A stretch of DNA of 64,000 nucleotides from Rhodocyclaceae bacterium (GTDB lineage Bacteria > Pseudomonadota > Gammaproteobacteria > Burkholderiales > Rhodocyclaceae): positions 82,775 to 146,774 of the forward strand of contig JAQTNK010000003.1 in assembly GCA_028713915.1 (NCBI GenBank), written 5' to 3'. This document shows positions 1 through 9,876 of this stretch, one piece after another. The position numbers were made by a program, and so were the translations under genes. The first letter of the stretch is position 1; every line of letters begins with the position of its first letter. The notes below the pieces were generated by a model. It was not told the origin of the DNA. It did no database searches and worked only from the letters and a program-made list of their open reading frames with translations.

Positions 1-1687
1 CGACGCCGCAGTCGCGCTGGACGAGGTTCGCCAGCCTGGCCTTGTTGGCGCGCTTCACTTCGTGCCAGCGCTGGCGGAAAGCCGCGTCGTCGGCGTAGCG
101 GGCGAGCCCGCGCAGTTCGTCGAGCTTGGTGATCCAGGCGCTGCCGATGGTGGCGTCGAGCAATTGCGTCAGCCCGGGATTGGCGGCGGCCAGCCAGCGG
201 CGCTGCGTCACGCCGTTGGTCTTGTTGTTGAACTTCGCCGGCCACAGTGCGTGAAAATCGCGGAACAGCCCTTGCTGGAGAAGCTCGGAATGCAGCGCCG
301 CGACGCCATTCACCGAAAAGCTGCCGACGACGGCGAGGTAGGCCATGCGCACCTGCGGCTCGGGGCCTTCCTCGATCAGCGACATGCGCGCCAGGCGGAC
401 GTTGTCGCCGGGCCAGCGCCTGGCCACTTCGTTGAGGAAGCGGGCGTTGATCTCGTAGACGATGTCCATCAGGCGCGGCAGCAATTGGCCGAAGAGCCGC
501 ACCGACCACTTTTCCAGCGCCTCGGGCAGCAGCGTGTGATTGGTGTAGGCCATGGTGTTGCGGGTGATGTTCCAGGCCTCGTCCCAGCCCAGGCCGTACT
601 CGTCCATGAGCAGGCGCATGAGTTCGGGCACGGCGCAGCTCGGATGGGTGTCGTTGAGCTGGAAGCAGTTCTTCTGCGCGAACTGGCTGAAGTCGAGGCC
701 ATGGTGCAGTTCCCAGCGCTCGAGCACGTCCTGGAGGCTGGCCGAGGCGAGGAAATATTGCTGGCGCAACCGCAGTTCCTTGCCGTTCTCGCTGGAATCG
801 TTGGGGTAGAGAACCATGGTGATGTTCTCGGCGGCGTTCTTGGCCGACACCGATTCCGGATAGGAACCGGCGTTGAATTCGCCGAGGTCGAACTCGTCGG
901 TGGCCGCCGCGCTCCAGAGCCGCAGCACATTGACGGTGTCGTTGCGGTAACCCGGAATGGGCGTGTCGAAAGGCACCGCCAGCACGTCGTTGCTGTCGAC
1001 CCAGCGCGCGCGCGGCTGGCCGCGGGCATCCTTGTAGAACTCGGTGCGGCCGTAGTACTGGACACGGCGGGTATGTTCCGGCCGCTCCAGTTCCCATGGA
1101 TTGCCGTCGCGCAGCCAGTGATCGGGCTCCTCCACCTGACGGCCGTCGTCGATGTACTGGCGGAACATGCCGTACTCGTAGCGGATGCCGTAGCCCATCA
1201 CCGGCAATTGCAAAGTGGCACAGCTGTCGAGAAAACAGGCGGCCAGCCGGCCGAGGCCGCCGTTGCCGAGACCCGCGTCGTTCTCGTTGTCGAGGATTTC
1301 CTCGATGTCGAGACCCAGCCGGCGCAACACCGCTTCGGTGGTGCTGCCCAGGCCGAGGTTGAGCAGCGCGTTGTTGAGCGTGCGCCCCATCAGGAACTCG
1401 AGCGACAAATAATAGGCATGCTTGGCGCCCTGTTCCTCGTAAGCGTAGCGCGTGCGCTTCGAGCGCTCCATCAGCCGGTCGCGCAAGGCGAGCACCAGCG
1501 CCTGGTAAGGATAGTGGGTCGAGCGGCAGTACTTGTCGCGGCCGAGAAAGGTGCCGAAGTAGCGGCGGATGTCGAGGGCCAGCGATTCCTCGTCCATGCC
1601 GAGCGGCGGCAGTTCGAAGAGTTCGCCGGCGAGTTTCCCCGTATGCTGCGGCTTGAGGCGTAAAGCGTGGTTGTTGTTCTGATCCAT
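1..1687 (-). CDS. glgP: Glycogen/maltodextrin phosphorylase (partial, runs off the left edge)
   Basis: Hand translation of the minus strand from ATG at 1687: MDQNNNHALRLKP...YYLSLEFLMGRTLNNALLNLG...NGGLGRLAACFLDS...FQLNDTHPS...NITRNTMAYTNHTLLPEALEKW...TNGVTQRRWL, hallmark glycogen phosphorylase motifs. Missing from the ORF track because it is truncated. Confidence 0.95.
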   Translation of the reverse strand, partial: MDQNNNHALRLKPQHTGKLAGELFELPPLGMDEESLALDIRRYFGTFLGRDKYCRSTHYPYQALVLALRDRLMERSKRTRYAYEEQGAKHAYYLSLEFLMGRTLNNALLNLGLGSTTEAVLRRLGLDIEEILDNENDAGLGNGGLGRLAACFLDSCATLQLPVMGYGIRYEYGMFRQYIDDGRQVEEPDHWLRDGNPWELERPEHTRRVQYYGRTEFYKDARGQPRARWVDSNDVLAVPFDTPIPGYRNDTVNVLRLWSAAATDEFDLGEFNAGSYPESVSAKNAAENITMVLYPNDSSENGKELRLRQQYFLASASLQDVLERWELHHGLDFSQFAQKNCFQLNDTHPSCAVPELMRLLMDEYGLGWDEAWNITRNTMAYTNHTLLPEALEKWSVRLFGQLLPRLMDIVYEINARFLNEVARRWPGDNVRLARMSLIEEGPEPQVRMAYLAVVGSFSVNGVAALHSELLQQGLFRDFHALWPAKFNNKTNGVTQRRWLAAANPGLTQLLDATIGSAWITKLDELRGLARYADDAAFRQRWHEVKRANKARLANLVQRDCGV

Positions 1688-1833
1688 GGCAGCGGGTGAC
1701 CGAAAGTTGGTGAGGCGGAACAAGCTAAGGGTAAACGAGCGCCGCCAACCGCGCCATGTTCACGTGACTTTCGCGGGCCGGCGCGGAAGCTCCGCGCCGA
1801 AGTGAAGCGTGCTCCCCGCCGCGCGGCCGCGCC

Positions 1834-3105
1834 TTACGCCGGCCGCACGCGCGCCAGCATCTCGCTGGTGATCAGGGTGATGCCGCTGCTGCTGCGGTGG
1901 AAGCGCCGCGCGTCGTCGGCGGCGTCCTCGCCGACCACCAGTCCTTCGGGGATCTTGCAGCCATGATCGACGACGACGCGCGTGAGGCGCGCGTGGCGGC
2001 CGACTTCGACGTCGGGCAGCAGCACGGACCAGCCGACCTTGGCGTAGGAATGCACGCGGCAATTCGAAAACATCAGCGTGCGATCGAGTTCGCCGGAAAT
2101 GATGCAGCCGCCCGACACCATCGACTCGATCGCGGCGCCGCGGCGGCCCGGCTCGTTGTGCACGAATTTCGCCGGCGGCAATTGCTGCTGGTAGGTCCAC
2201 ACCGGCCAGGTCGTGTCGTAGAGGTCGAGTTCGGGCGCCACGGCGGTGAGATCGATGTTGGCGGCCCAGTAGGCGTCGAGCGTGCCGACGTCGCGCCAGT
2301 AGGGTTCCTGGCCCGGGCCGGAGCCGACGCAGCTGTCGGCGAACGGCTGGGCGACCGCGCAGCCTTGCTGCACGGCCTTCGGGATGATGTCCTTGCCGAA
2401 ATCGTGGCTCGATTTCGGATCGGCGAGGTCCTGGCGCAACTGCTCGTAGAGATATGCCGCATTGAAGACGTAGATGCCCATGCTGGCGAGCGAGCGGTCG
2501 GGCCGGCCCGGCATGGTCGGCGGCACGGCCGGTTTCTCGACGAAATCGACGATGCGGCCGGCGCCATCGACGTCCATGATGCCGAAGGCGCTGGCTTCGG
2601 CGACCGGCACCTCGATGCAGGCCACGGTGCAGCTCGCCCCCGTCTCGACATGGTGGGCCAGCATGCGCGCGTAATCCATCTTGTACACGTGGTCGCCGGC
2701 GAGCACGACCACATATTCGGGGCCATGGCCCTGCAGGATGTGGATGTTCTGGAACACGGCGTCGGCCGTGCCGCGATACCACGATTCGCCGGCGATGCGC
2801 TGCTGCGCCGGCATCAGCTCGATGAACTCGTTCATCTCCGACTTGAGGAAGCTCCAGCCCCGCTGGATGTGCCGCAGCAGGCTGTGCGACTCGTACTGCG
2901 TGACGACGCCGATGCGACGGATGCCGGAATTGAGGCAATTCGACAGCGCGAAGTCGACGATGCGGAACTTGCCGCCGAAGTACACGGCGGGCTTCGAACG
3001 CTTGTCCGTCAGTTGCATGAGGCGGCTGCCGCGGCCGCCGGCGAGCACCAGCGCCATGGCTTGGTTGGGCAGATGAAGGCGCGCCCGGTCGTCCAGTGAT
3101 TTCAC
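1834..3105 (-). CDS. glgC: Glucose-1-phosphate adenylyltransferase
   Basis: [55 protein letters not shown] nucleotidyltransferase motif; adjacent to glgP. Confidence 0.95.
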   Translation of the reverse strand: MKSLDDRARLHLPNQAMALVLAGGRGSRLMQLTDKRSKPAVYFGGKFRIVDFALSNCLNSGIRRIGVVTQYESHSLLRHIQRGWSFLKSEMNEFIELMPAQQRIAGESWYRGTADAVFQNIHILQGHGPEYVVVLAGDHVYKMDYARMLAHHVETGASCTVACIEVPVAEASAFGIMDVDGAGRIVDFVEKPAVPPTMPGRPDRSLASMGIYVFNAAYLYEQLRQDLADPKSSHDFGKDIIPKAVQQGCAVAQPFADSCVGSGPGQEPYWRDVGTLDAYWAANIDLTAVAPELDLYDTTWPVWTYQQQLPPAKFVHNEPGRRGAAIESMVSGGCIISGELDRTLMFSNCRVHSYAKVGWSVLLPDVEVGRHARLTRVVVDHGCKIPEGLVVGEDAADDARRFHRSSSGITLITSEMLARVRPA

Positions 3106-3219
3106 TTTGTCTCCCCTCGCTTCGTGACGGCTGCATTAATCGCCTGTGCTGAAAATGCTACCTCATTTCGGCCCTGCGGGCGGCGCGATTTTCGCCGCCG
3201 GCCAGGCGCTGCCGCCGCG

Positions 3220-5001
3220 TCAATGAGAGTCGACGTTGCGTTGCAGCCAGTATTCGAACAGCGCGAGATGCCAAAGCTTGCTGCCTTCGATGCGCGTGCG
3301 GTGCTTTTCCGGTTCCTTGAGCAGCCGCTCGACGTAGGCGCGGTCGAACACGCCGCGTTCGCGGCAGGCGCGGGAGTCGAGAATGCCGCGCATGAAGTCG
3401 AGAAACGCACCGCGCACGTACTTCAGCGCCGGCATGGGAAAGTAGCCCTTGGGGCGATCGATGACCGCATCGGGCAGCAGGCCGCGGGCGATGTGCTTGA
3501 GGACGTGCTTGCCGCCCGAGGCGAGCTTGAGCGCCGGCGGCATGGTCGCCGCCAGTTCGACCAGGTGATGGTCGAGGAACGGCACGCGCGCCTCCAGCCC
3601 CCATGCCATCGTCATGTTATCGACGCGCTTGACCGGATCGTCGGTGACCAGCAGCGTCGCTTCGGCGCGCAGCACCTGGTCGATGAACTCGTCGGCGAAC
3701 GGCGCCGCCAGCCGTTCGGCGAGCAGCGCGGAACTGGCGTCGCCGCCGCGGAAGCGCGGCTCGACCATCGCTTCGAACTCGTCGTGGTCGCGGTCGAAAT
3801 AGCGGCTGCGAAAACGCTCCAGCGGCGCTTCCCCGCCGGCGGCGTGCATACCCTGATGCCAGAAGTAGCCGCCGAAGACCTCGTCGGCGCCCTGCCCGCT
3901 CTGCACCACCTTGACGGTGTGCGACACCTGCTCGGACAACAGGTAGAAGGCGACGACGTCCTGGCTGGCCATGGGTTCGGCCATGCAGTCGACGGCTTCG
4001 GGCAGGCGCTGCAGCACCTGGTCGTTGGCAATGCGGTACTTGTGGTGGCGCGTGCCGAAGTAGCGGGCGACGGCATCGGAATATTCGAACTCGTTGCCGA
4101 TTTCCTCGGGCTGGTCCTCGAAGCCGATGGAAAAAGTCATCAGGTCGCTGACGCCCTGCTCGGCGAGCAGCGCCACGAGCAGCGACGAATCGAGTCCGCC
4201 CGACAGCAGCACGCCGACCTTGACGTCGGCGATCTCCAGGCGCTTCTTCACCGCGGCGCGCAGCGCTGCATGGATCTGCTCGGTCCATTGATGTTCGGTC
4301 GGCGGCAGCGGCGGGCGCTGCGCCCGCAGACTCCAATAGCGGCGCGTCTGCGTGACGCCGGCGGCATCGATGCGCTGGATGGTTCCCTGCTCGACCTTGC
4401 GGATGCCGCGCAGGATGGTATGCGGCGCCGGCACCACGGCGTGCAAGGTGAACTGGTAATGCAGGGCGACGGGGTCGATCGCCGTATCGACACCGCCGGC
4501 GGCAAGCAGCGCCTGGGTGTTCGACGCGAAGCGCAGGCAGCGTTCGTCGCGGCTGAAGTAGAGCGGCTTGATGCCGAGGCGGTCGCGCGCCAGGAACAGC
4601 GTGTTCGCCCGGCGATCCCATATGGCGAAAGCGAAGGCGCCGTGCAAGCGTTCGACGCATGATTCGCCCCACTCGGCATAAGCGCGCAGGATGACTTCGG
4701 TATCGCCGTCGGAAAAGAAGGCATGGCCGCGCCCCTGCAGCACCGCGCGCAATTCCGGGTAGTTGTAGATGGTGCCGTTGAACACCAGCGCCAGGCCGCG
4801 CGACTCATCCACCATCGGCTGCCGCGAACGGTCGGACAGGTCGATGATGGCGAGGCGGCGATGGCCGAAGGCCAGCGGCCCGTCGCTCCAGACGCCGGCC
4901 GCGTCCGGCCCGCGGCGCGCGAGGCGCGCGTTCATGCGCTCAATCGCGGACACGTCCGCCGATTGGCCGTCAAATCGAAATTCGCCTGCAATGCCGCACA
5001 T
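3220..5001 (-). CDS. Glutamine-hydrolysing asparagine synthase family amidotransferase (resembles the N-acetylglutaminylglutamine amidotransferase branch)
   Basis: MCGIAGEFRFDG N-terminal Cys amidotransferase; VLLSGGLDSSLLVALL PP-loop; VDTAIDPVALHYQFTLHAVVPAPHTILRGIRK. Confidence 0.85.
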   Translation of the reverse strand: MCGIAGEFRFDGQSADVSAIERMNARLARRGPDAAGVWSDGPLAFGHRRLAIIDLSDRSRQPMVDESRGLALVFNGTIYNYPELRAVLQGRGHAFFSDGDTEVILRAYAEWGESCVERLHGAFAFAIWDRRANTLFLARDRLGIKPLYFSRDERCLRFASNTQALLAAGGVDTAIDPVALHYQFTLHAVVPAPHTILRGIRKVEQGTIQRIDAAGVTQTRRYWSLRAQRPPLPPTEHQWTEQIHAALRAAVKKRLEIADVKVGVLLSGGLDSSLLVALLAEQGVSDLMTFSIGFEDQPEEIGNEFEYSDAVARYFGTRHHKYRIANDQVLQRLPEAVDCMAEPMASQDVVAFYLLSEQVSHTVKVVQSGQGADEVFGGYFWHQGMHAAGGEAPLERFRSRYFDRDHDEFEAMVEPRFRGGDASSALLAERLAAPFADEFIDQVLRAEATLLVTDDPVKRVDNMTMAWGLEARVPFLDHHLVELAATMPPALKLASGGKHVLKHIARGLLPDAVIDRPKGYFPMPALKYVRGAFLDFMRGILDSRACRERGVFDRAYVERLLKEPEKHRTRIEGSKLWHLALFEYWLQRNVDSH

Positions 5002-5086
5002 GCCGCGATGTTATCTCGGCTCGAAGTCGCGCCGTCGAGAAAATTGAAACCAAAATCCACAGCGGATCGCGTGTTAACATCGGCCG

Positions 5087-6085
5087 ATGCGCCTCACCCT
5101 CTGCCTGCCCGGCCTGCTGCTGCCCCGCCAGGCGCTGATCGACACCATTTCCGACCTCGAACTTCCCGCGCTGGCGCGCCTGCTCGGGAACGGCCGACTG
5201 CACCGCGACATTCCCACCGCGCATTATGTCCGGCTCATGCAGCGCTGGAATCTAGAAGGGCTGCCGGCGGCCGCGCTGCGCCTGCTCGGCGAAGGCGGCG
5301 CGCCCGGCGCGCACCACTGGCTCTGCCTCGACCCCGTGCATCTGAGCGTCGACCGCCGCGGCGTGAAGCTCGAAGACCCCGCGGCGCTGGCCCTGAGCGC
5401 GGCCGAGGACGAGGCGTTGCGCGCCGCCCTGGCGCCGCTCTTCGCCGCCAGCGGCGAGCTGTCCGCGACGGCGCCCGGCCACTGGCACCTGCGCCTCGCC
5501 GGCGCCTGCGAACTCGTCACGCGCCCGCTGCCGGAAGCCGTCGGCCAGCCGGTCGATCCCGCGCTGCCCGGCGGCGTCGACGGCGCGCGCTGGCGCCGCC
5601 TGCTCGCCGAGGCGCAGATGGTGCTGCACGACCATGCCGTGAACCGCGCCCGCGAAGCCGCCGGCCGGCCGCTGGTGAACCACCTGTGGCCGTGGGGCGA
5701 CGGCTGCATCGCCACGGCGCTGGCCGCGCCGTTCGACGCGCTGTGGACCCGGGACACCGTGCTGCTCGGCCTCGCGCGCGCTTCGGGCATCGCCGGCATT
5801 GAACCGCCGCGAAGCTTCGCGACCGCCGCCGGCCGCATCGCCGCCGTCCTCGACGACCTCGTCGCCCCGGCGCGCAGCCTCGACGCGCTGGCCTGGCGCG
5901 AAGCGCTCGCCGGCGTCGACCGCGACTGGCTCGCGCCGGCCATCGCCGCCATGCGGCGCGGCCGCTGCCAGTCGCTGCACGTCGCCGCCTTCGGCCCGGA
6001 CGCAAGCCTCGACATCGACATCTCGCGCCTCGATTTGCTGAAATTCTGGCGCCGCCCGCGCCCGCCGGCGAGCCTGGCGCCATGA
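5087..6085 (+). CDS. Conserved hypothetical protein (phosphoglycerate mutase-like/RpfE-type, commonly upstream of recJ)
   Basis: 332 aa ORF overlapping the recJ start by 4 nt (ATGA); MRLTLCLPGLLLPRQALIDTISDLELPALARLLG. Confidence 0.7.
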   Translation: MRLTLCLPGLLLPRQALIDTISDLELPALARLLGNGRLHRDIPTAHYVRLMQRWNLEGLPAAALRLLGEGGAPGAHHWLCLDPVHLSVDRRGVKLEDPAALALSAAEDEALRAALAPLFAASGELSATAPGHWHLRLAGACELVTRPLPEAVGQPVDPALPGGVDGARWRRLLAEAQMVLHDHAVNRAREAAGRPLVNHLWPWGDGCIATALAAPFDALWTRDTVLLGLARASGIAGIEPPRSFATAAGRIAAVLDDLVAPARSLDALAWREALAGVDRDWLAPAIAAMRRGRCQSLHVAAFGPDASLDIDISRLDLLKFWRRPRPPASLAP

Positions 6086-7773
6086 CGCAGATCGTCGCGC
6101 GCGCCGTTCCCACCCGCGCCAGCCTGATCCTGGAGCAAGCCGGCGTGCATCCGCTGCTGGCCAGGCTTTACGCCGCCCGCGGCGTCACGGCCGCGGCGGA
6201 ACTCGACACCGGTCTCGCCGCGCTGCTGCCGCCCGACAGCCTCAAGGGCGCAGCGGCAGCGGCGACGCTGCTCGCCGATGCCATCGCCGCCAACAAGCGC
6301 CTGCTGATCGTCGCCGACTACGACTGCGACGGCGCCACCGCCTGCGCCGTCGGCCTGCGCGCGCTGCGGCTGTTCGGCGCCAGCGTCGATTACCTGGTGC
6401 CCAACCGCTTCGAGACCGGCTACGGCCTCTCCCCTGAAGTCGTCGACATCGCCGCCGCGATGCATCCCGATGTCATCGTCACGGTCGACAACGGCATCGC
6501 CAGCGTCGACGGCGTCGCCGCCGCCAAGCGCCGCGGCATCGCCACGCTGATCACCGACCACCACCTGCCGGGCGACGTCCTCCCTGATGCCGACGTCATC
6601 GTCAATCCGAACCAGCCCGGCTGCCGCTTCGCCAGCAAGGCGCTGGCCGGCGTCGGCGTGATGTTCTACGTGATGCTGGCCTTGCGCACCGAACTGCGCC
6701 GGCGCGGCGCCTTCGGCGACGGCAGCGGCCCGAACCTCGGCGCCCTGCTCGACCTCGTCGCGCTGGGCACCGTCGCCGATGTCGTCGCGCTCGACCGCAA
6801 CAACCGCATCCTCGTCGCCCAGGGCCTTGCGCGCATGCGCGACGGCCGCATGCAGGCCGGCATCCGCGCGCTCTTCCGCGTCCTCGGCCGCGAGCCGGCG
6901 CGCGCCTCGGCCTTCGATCTCGGCTTCATGCTCGGCCCGCGCATCAACGCCGCCGGACGGCTCGGCGACATGTCCGTCGGCATCGAGTGCCTGGCCACCG
7001 ACAATGAGGCGCGCGCCATGAACATCGCCCAGGAGCTCGACGGCATCAACCGCGAGCGGCGCGAAATCGAAGCGCGCATGCGCGACGACGCCGACTTGCT
7101 GCTGGTCGAAGCCGATGCCGAAAATCGCGCCAGCCTCACTCTCTTCGATCCCGAGTGGCACCAGGGCGTCATCGGCATTCTCGCCGGCCGCGTCAAGGAG
7201 CAGCTGCACCGGCCCACTTTCGCCTTCGCCCGCGGCAACGGCGGCGAACTGAAAGGCTCGGGCCGCTCGATTCCCGGCCTGCACCTGCGCGACGCGCTCG
7301 ACCTCGTCGCCAAGCATCGGCCGCGACTGCTCAGGCGCTTCGGCGGCCATGCCGCGGCCGCCGGCGTCACCATCGGGGAAGACGATCTCGCCGAATTCGA
7401 GACGGCCTTCGAGGCAGTGGCGCGCGCCCTGCTTTCGCCCGCCGAACTCACCCGCACCCTGGAGACCGACGGTGCGCTCGAATCCGGCTACTACTCGCTC
7501 GAAGCCGCGCGCCTGCTGCAGCAGACGATCTGGGGCCAGGGCTTTCCGCCGCCGCTGTTCGCCGATGTCTTCGACGTCGACAAGCAAAAGCTGCTCAAGG
7601 ACAAGCACCTCAAGCTCACGCTGAAGAAGGGCAAGACCCGCCTCGAAGCGATCCGCTTCAATTTCGCCGACTCCGCCCCGGCGCGCATCCGCGCCGCCTT
7701 CCGTCTCGACATCAACGAGTTCAACGGCCTCGCCAGCGTGCAGCTGATCGTCGAGCACTTCGAGCCGGCCTGA
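6082..7773 (+). CDS. recJ: Single-stranded-DNA-specific exonuclease RecJ
   Basis: LLIVADYDCDGATACAVG (DHH family), VTVDNGIASVDG, LITDHHLPGDVLPDADVIVNPNQPGC, RFGGHAAAAGVTI. Confidence 0.95.
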   Translation: MTQIVARAVPTRASLILEQAGVHPLLARLYAARGVTAAAELDTGLAALLPPDSLKGAAAAATLLADAIAANKRLLIVADYDCDGATACAVGLRALRLFGASVDYLVPNRFETGYGLSPEVVDIAAAMHPDVIVTVDNGIASVDGVAAAKRRGIATLITDHHLPGDVLPDADVIVNPNQPGCRFASKALAGVGVMFYVMLALRTELRRRGAFGDGSGPNLGALLDLVALGTVADVVALDRNNRILVAQGLARMRDGRMQAGIRALFRVLGREPARASAFDLGFMLGPRINAAGRLGDMSVGIECLATDNEARAMNIAQELDGINRERREIEARMRDDADLLLVEADAENRASLTLFDPEWHQGVIGILAGRVKEQLHRPTFAFARGNGGELKGSGRSIPGLHLRDALDLVAKHRPRLLRRFGGHAAAAGVTIGEDDLAEFETAFEAVARALLSPAELTRTLETDGALESGYYSLEAARLLQQTIWGQGFPPPLFADVFDVDKQKLLKDKHLKLTLKKGKTRLEAIRFNFADSAPARIRAAFRLDINEFNGLASVQLIVEHFEPA

Positions 7774-7837
7774 GCGCCGGCGTCCCGCGCCTGTCTCCGC
7801 GCGACGACACTGGTCGCCGCCGCGCGTTCGCGAGAAC

Positions 7838-8338
7838 GTGTCGTCCATCGACACCACCTGGAACGACGCGAACATGGCCAACGCTGCCGCCCGCCGGACA
7901 CCGCCCCTCCCCCGCACCGGTATCGCAGCTGTCGTCGCCGCCGCGTGCGCCGTCGGCCTGACGGCCTGCGACCCGCTCTCGATCACCATGCTGAGCGTCG
8001 GCGCCGGCACCGGCATCAACCACCAGCTGGGCGGCATCGTCTACAAGACCTTCACCGAACCCGAAGCCAAGGTCAGGAAGGCGACGCTCGCCGCGCTCAA
8101 GCGCATGGCAATCAAGGTCGACGCCGTCGCCAAGATCGACAGCGGCGAAGCCATCAAGGCCAGGGCCGCCGACCGCAACATCGACATCGAGCTCGAATCC
8201 CTCACGCCGAACACGACGCGCATGCGCGCCGTCGCCCGCAAGGAGGGCGGCATCCTCGTCGACTCGGCAACCGCCATCGAAATCATCGGCCAGACGGAAC
8301 GCTTGCTCGGCGTCAATCTCGCCCGCAACGATTACTGA
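7838..8338 (+). CDS. DUF3568-like lipoprotein-type protein
   Basis: Hydrophobic N-terminus with a Cys (AACAVGLTACDPLSITMLSVGAGTGINHQLGGIVYKTFTEP). Confidence 0.55.
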   Translation: MSSIDTTWNDANMANAAARRTPPLPRTGIAAVVAAACAVGLTACDPLSITMLSVGAGTGINHQLGGIVYKTFTEPEAKVRKATLAALKRMAIKVDAVAKIDSGEAIKARAADRNIDIELESLTPNTTRMRAVARKEGGILVDSATAIEIIGQTERLLGVNLARNDY

Positions 8339-8368
8339 CGCATTCTCCTCACGGAAAGGAAGAACCGC

Positions 8369-9289
8369 ATGAAGACCCATCGCACCCTGATCGCCATCGC
8401 CCTCGGCACCGCCTTTGGCGCCGCCGCCTTCGCCCAGACCGCCGCCACGACCGGGACCGACGGCACGGCCAGCACCGCCGGCGCGGCCGCCACCACGCCG
8501 GCGACGCCGACGGCCGCGAGTACGGCCACGACGTCCAGCGCCACGGCGGCCGCGACGACGACTACCGCGCCGACGACTACCGCGCCGCCGGCCTCCGCCA
8601 CCGCGGCTGGCGCCGCCGCTCGCAAGCTCATCGGCGGCTTCGCCAGCTTCGCCGGCTCGACGGCAAACGCCGCCGCGCTCATCAACGGCCTGCGCACCGG
8701 TACTCCCGTCACGCTCGCCGCGGCGGGTAGCGCCGGCGGCGACGTCACGTTCACGCCGCCGACCAAGCCCATGGGCTACGGCAACATCCGCATCGCCTTG
8801 TCGCTGGCGCAAGCGGAGCTGGCGCAGCAAGGCATCACCCAGCCGACGCCGCAGCAACTGCAGGCGGCCTTGACGGGCAGCAGTTCCGCCCCCGCTGCGG
8901 GAACCGCGGGCACATCGACATCGGCAGCGACGCCGACATCCGCGTCCGGCATCCTGCAAATGCGCGCCGCCGGCATGGGCTGGGGCCGGATTGCGCAGGC
9001 GGCGGGCGTCAAGCTCGGCTCCGCGATCAGCGGCCATGCCGGCGTGGCGACGACGGCGGGCGGCGCTTACGGCCATCAGGAAACCGCCGTGGCGGGATCA
9101 GCGCCAGGGCACGCCGCCTATGCGTCGCCGGGCGCCGGCATCGTCAGCGCGGCCGGTGGCAGCGCGCCGGTCGCCACCGGCTATGGCCACGGCTACGGCG
9201 GCGCCGGCGCGGCCGGCGTCACGACGGCCCCGGGCGCGAGCCATGGCGCCGAAGGCGCCGCGGCCAGCCACGGCCACGGCAAGTCTTGA
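8369..9289 (+). CDS. Ala/Thr/Gly-rich low-complexity secreted protein
   Basis: Signal peptide MKTHRTLIAIALGTAFGAAAFAQ; low-complexity ATT/AAS runs and a Gly/His-rich C-terminus; RBS-like AGGAAG upstream. Confidence 0.6.
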   Translation: MKTHRTLIAIALGTAFGAAAFAQTAATTGTDGTASTAGAAATTPATPTAASTATTSSATAAATTTTAPTTTAPPASATAAGAAARKLIGGFASFAGSTANAAALINGLRTGTPVTLAAAGSAGGDVTFTPPTKPMGYGNIRIALSLAQAELAQQGITQPTPQQLQAALTGSSSAPAAGTAGTSTSAATPTSASGILQMRAAGMGWGRIAQAAGVKLGSAISGHAGVATTAGGAYGHQETAVAGSAPGHAAYASPGAGIVSAAGGSAPVATGYGHGYGGAGAAGVTTAPGASHGAEGAAASHGHGKS

Positions 9290-9370
9290 GTCGCAAGCAG
9301 CGGTACGGACCGGCCTGACGAGGCACGCGCCGGGGTCGGGCCAGCCGCAACACGAAAAGGAGTTGCGCCC

Positions 9371-9676
9371 ATGAAAACCCGTCGTCTCTTCCTCCTCGCC
9401 ATCCTGGCGAGCGCCATCTGCGGCGGCAACGCCGCGGCGCAAAAACCCGCCGCCACGGTGCACCAGAGCGCTCGCGGCTTCGTGCGCACGGCGGCCATCG
9501 CCACCGCGCTGCACGACGAGCCGGCCGGCCGCCCGGCCTACGCGCCGCCGTGCACGCGCTCCACGTTCACCGAACTCGGCCATGGCCACGGCGATGTCGC
9601 CGGCGCTGGCTACGCCACCGTGTATTGCCCGAGCTACGGCCAGACCGCGGACGCCGGCAGCAGCAACCAGTTCTAG
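9371..9676 (+). CDS. Small secreted hypothetical protein
   Basis: Signal peptide [27 protein letters not shown]-like AAAAGGAG upstream. Confidence 0.55.
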   Translation: MKTRRLFLLAILASAICGGNAAAQKPAATVHQSARGFVRTAAIATALHDEPAGRPAYAPPCTRSTFTELGHGHGDVAGAGYATVYCPSYGQTADAGSSNQF

Positions 9677-9876
9677 CCGGCGGCGACGCTACGAACCCGG
9701 ACGCGGCGCCGGGGCGAACAGAAACGCCCCGAACGCCGCCGCCGGGGTTCCCGCCGCGACAGGCGTGCTCGCAGATGTGCTGGCAGCGCACATCCTCGGG
9801 CGGGCGGTCCGCGCCGGTGCCGGCCGGCCCCGGCCACCCGTATAATCCCGCTCCTTCGCCGAACCGGATTGCCCCA

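Noticed and set aside
62-1663. 533-aa plus-strand ORF
   Set aside because: Antisense to glgP; long antisense ORFs arise from high GC and codon bias here.
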